From Vallitalea okinawensis (lineage in GTDB: Bacteria; Bacillota; Clostridia; Lachnospirales; PQDH01): a stretch of 64,000 nt of DNA. The notes under the pieces were generated by a model. The model ran no database searches. It saw only the letters and a list, made by a program, of their open reading frames with translations, and had not been told where the DNA came from. The position numbers and the translations under genes are program-made. Location: NCBI RefSeq assembly GCF_002964605.1, contig NZ_PQDH01000003.1, forward strand, positions 496,001-560,000, in the 5' to 3' direction. Every line of letters begins with the position of its first letter. Position 1 is the first letter of the stretch. Shown here piece after piece: positions 62,404 to 64,000 of this stretch.

Positions 62404-64000
62404 CTATAATTCTTTAAAAGTGTTTAATAGATCTAATTCACCAAATCCCCATTCTCTGTTGGGATATTTTAGCCCTTTCTTTCTATTTGCTCCTCGTACC
62501 AGATATGCTTTAGTTGCTGTAGTATTAATACTTAAGTCATTCCCTTTAACGATACCCCACTCTAATATAAGTGCACTGGCTCCTGCAGTAATTGCAGAAC
62601 TCACGCTGGTTCCAGACATAACACCATATTGATTGTTTGGATATGGTCCAACAGCGTTAACCCCAGGAGCAACTATGTCAGGTTTTACTCTATTCTCTCG
62701 TGTATAACCACGACCGGAAGAGAAATAGATGCTATTTATTACTTCATTATAAGCACCTACTGTAATCGTTCCAGGATTTGTAGATGGTATAACAACAGTT
62801 ATATTGGGATCTGGTTTTAAAAAAATAGTATCATCTTCGATAAAACCTTTAGTAGGCAGATATATATCAAATACTCCATTAATAACAGTTTCCCCATGAA
62901 TGACAAGTGTCCATAAACCAGCTGAAGGTTTATTAATAATGACAGTAATGATTTCCCCTCCAGCCCGTTCATCTAACAAATCATAGTGTACATGAACCAT
63001 TGTACCTTCTAGGGCAAAGGTATAGTCTTGCCATGTGCGTGATTTCAAAGGGAAAATTCCAGTAGTATTTCCAGTTGGTGAGATTATTTCAATACTGAAC
63101 TTATCTGGAAGTGGAATCCACGCATTCAAAAAAACCCCTTTTTCATTTTCTGCCACATTCATTTCAACCTTATCCTTATTCTCACCATCTGGGATAATCC
63201 CACGATAATGATGATCTGTATTCGCTTCATTTCCTGCTGACGTAATGATAACAACGCCTATGGAGTCTCCTTGTTGGGCTAAAAACTCTTCAAATTTACT
63301 TTTTCCATTATGTGGTCCATCTGATGAAGCAAAAGCATATAAAATAACAATTGGTTTTTTGAATTTCTTGGCTACTGCTAATATGTATTTAGTAGCTTGA
63401 TAAATATCGTTAGTCTCATAAGCTATTGCACCATCTTTAACTTGAAAAAAGTCTTTTATACATTTCTTAGCCTGCTTTAACTTAACTACAATTAGATCTG
63501 CATCAGGTGCTGCCCCTTGAAACTTTTCTGACCGCTTTGGTCTTCCTGCAGCCAGACCTGCTAAAAAAGTTCCATGACCAATTTCATCAGTGGAAGGTAC
63601 GATTGATAAGGGGTCCTCTGATTGAAGTGCCTCATTAATCTGTTCTTGTGAATATTCTGTCCCATAAAGAAAGCCTTCTGGAGGCGATCCAGCAAGGGTT
63701 TGATCCCATATATTTACAACCTTACTTGTATTATCTTCATATATAAAAGCTTCATGGGTATAATCAATGCCCGTATCGATTATTCCTACTAGAACCCCAT
63801 TTCCTGTAACTGCTAAACTTTCACTTTTAATAACTGGACCTATCCCAGCAGCTTCTATACTACTTATACTTGATAGTCCATATAGATTAGGTAATGCTAA
63901 GTACTCACTATTAAAATAAAACTCCTGGCAATCTTCAGGTTCCATTTTTATATGGAATAAAGGAATACCATCAACTATATCTTGAACACATACTGCTCCT
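62404..64000 (-). CDS. S8 subtilase, Csp-like, 5' end outside window
   Basis: The frame stays open to the right edge: beyond the first Met in view it continues as GAVCVQDIVDGIPLFHIKMEPED, matching residues 39-61 of the paralog at 46832-48541, so about 40 N-terminal residues are missing. The triad is intact: Asp in GIIDTGIDYTHE, His in EIGHGTFLAG and Ser in MSGTSVSSA. It keeps the inserted beta-domain and the ending NREWGFGELDLLNTF. The two proteins are close paralogs 14 kb apart. Any role in germination is inferred from family resemblance. Confidence 0.88.
   Translation of the reverse strand, partial: GAVCVQDIVDGIPLFHIKMEPEDCQEFYFNSEYLALPNLYGLSSISSIEAAGIGPVIKSESLAVTGNGVLVGIIDTGIDYTHEAFIYEDNTSKVVNIWDQTLAGSPPEGFLYGTEYSQEQINEALQSEDPLSIVPSTDEIGHGTFLAGLAAGRPKRSEKFQGAAPDADLIVVKLKQAKKCIKDFFQVKDGAIAYETNDIYQATKYILAVAKKFKKPIVILYAFASSDGPHNGKSKFEEFLAQQGDSIGVVIITSAGNEANTDHHYRGIIPDGENKDKVEMNVAENEKGVFLNAWIPLPDKFSIEIISPTGNTTGIFPLKSRTWQDYTFALEGTMVHVHYDLLDERAGGEIITVIINKPSAGLWTLVIHGETVINGVFDIYLPTKGFIEDDTIFLKPDPNITVVIPSTNPGTITVGAYNEVINSIYFSSGRGYTRENRVKPDIVAPGVNAVGPYPNNQYGVMSGTSVSSAITAGASALILEWGIVKGNDLSINTTATKAYLVRGANRKKGLKYPNREWGFGELDLLNTFKEL

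Overview
The window is AT-rich DNA from a spore-forming anaerobic member of the Clostridia (Firmicutes). Evidence: GGAGG-type ribosome-binding sites with many TTG and GTG starts; a CotH spore-coat kinase gene; two Csp-like subtilases of the kind linked to spore germination; a reverse rubrerythrin; a paired glgC/glgD glycogen operon; and a stand-alone four-domain S1 gene. A Vallitalea- or Lachnospiraceae-like genome would fit, but the genus is inference. No tRNA, rRNA, CRISPR array, transposase or phage gene was found.

Layout. 0-7 kb: partial M19 dipeptidase, ribosomal protein S1, a TetR-controlled ABC-2 exporter with two matching operator palindromes, and a YbdG-like mechanosensitive channel. 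7-8.5 kb: three paralogous Sm-barrel-like small proteins, two carrying Gly/Tyr repeats, behind a promoter resembling the sigma-K type. 8.5-15 kb: alpha-galactosidase and its LacI repressor, with an operator lying across the promoter, then two tandem solute-binding-type lipoproteins duplicated together with their sigma-A promoters. 15-22 kb: small HMA and ACT-like proteins; the CotH / DUF4956 / VTC polyphosphate-polymerase operon; a divergent OmpR-type two-component system; reverse rubrerythrin. 22-35.4 kb: an MscS channel, then a long same-strand run comprising a TetR-thiolase-MaoC-ketoreductase unit and a larger unit of KAS III-like enzyme, LivHMGF-LivK transporter, CoA-transferase and alpha/beta hydrolase. 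Together these suggest import, CoA activation and beta-oxidation-like processing of a carboxylic acid. 35.7-46.6 kb: HAD phosphatase and the glycogen operon glgB-glgP-glgC-glgD-glgA-GH13, covering both synthesis and breakdown. 46.8-64 kb: two Csp-like subtilases (one cut by the window end), a secreted HExxH metalloprotease, AraC regulators, a UroD-like protein, a PilJ-type chemoreceptor, an M23 peptidase, a TsnR-like rRNA methyltransferase with a leader peptide, PrfC, a chemoreceptor remnant, an arylamine N-acetyltransferase and an unknown protein.

The least explained features are non-coding or small. They are: (i) an 18-codon leader ORF folding into a 10-bp hairpin 136-230 bases before the rRNA methyltransferase, which looks like an antibiotic-responsive attenuator; (ii) a three-stem RNA-like element of about 117 bases present twice, with compensatory base changes, each time just downstream of a plus-strand gene; (iii) a family of intergenic hairpin repeats around 23.5-25.1 kb; (iv) a GC-richer palindromic element at 27.2-27.3 kb; and (v) the Sm-like Gly/Tyr protein trio. 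All functional statements come from reading motifs by eye. No database search was run.
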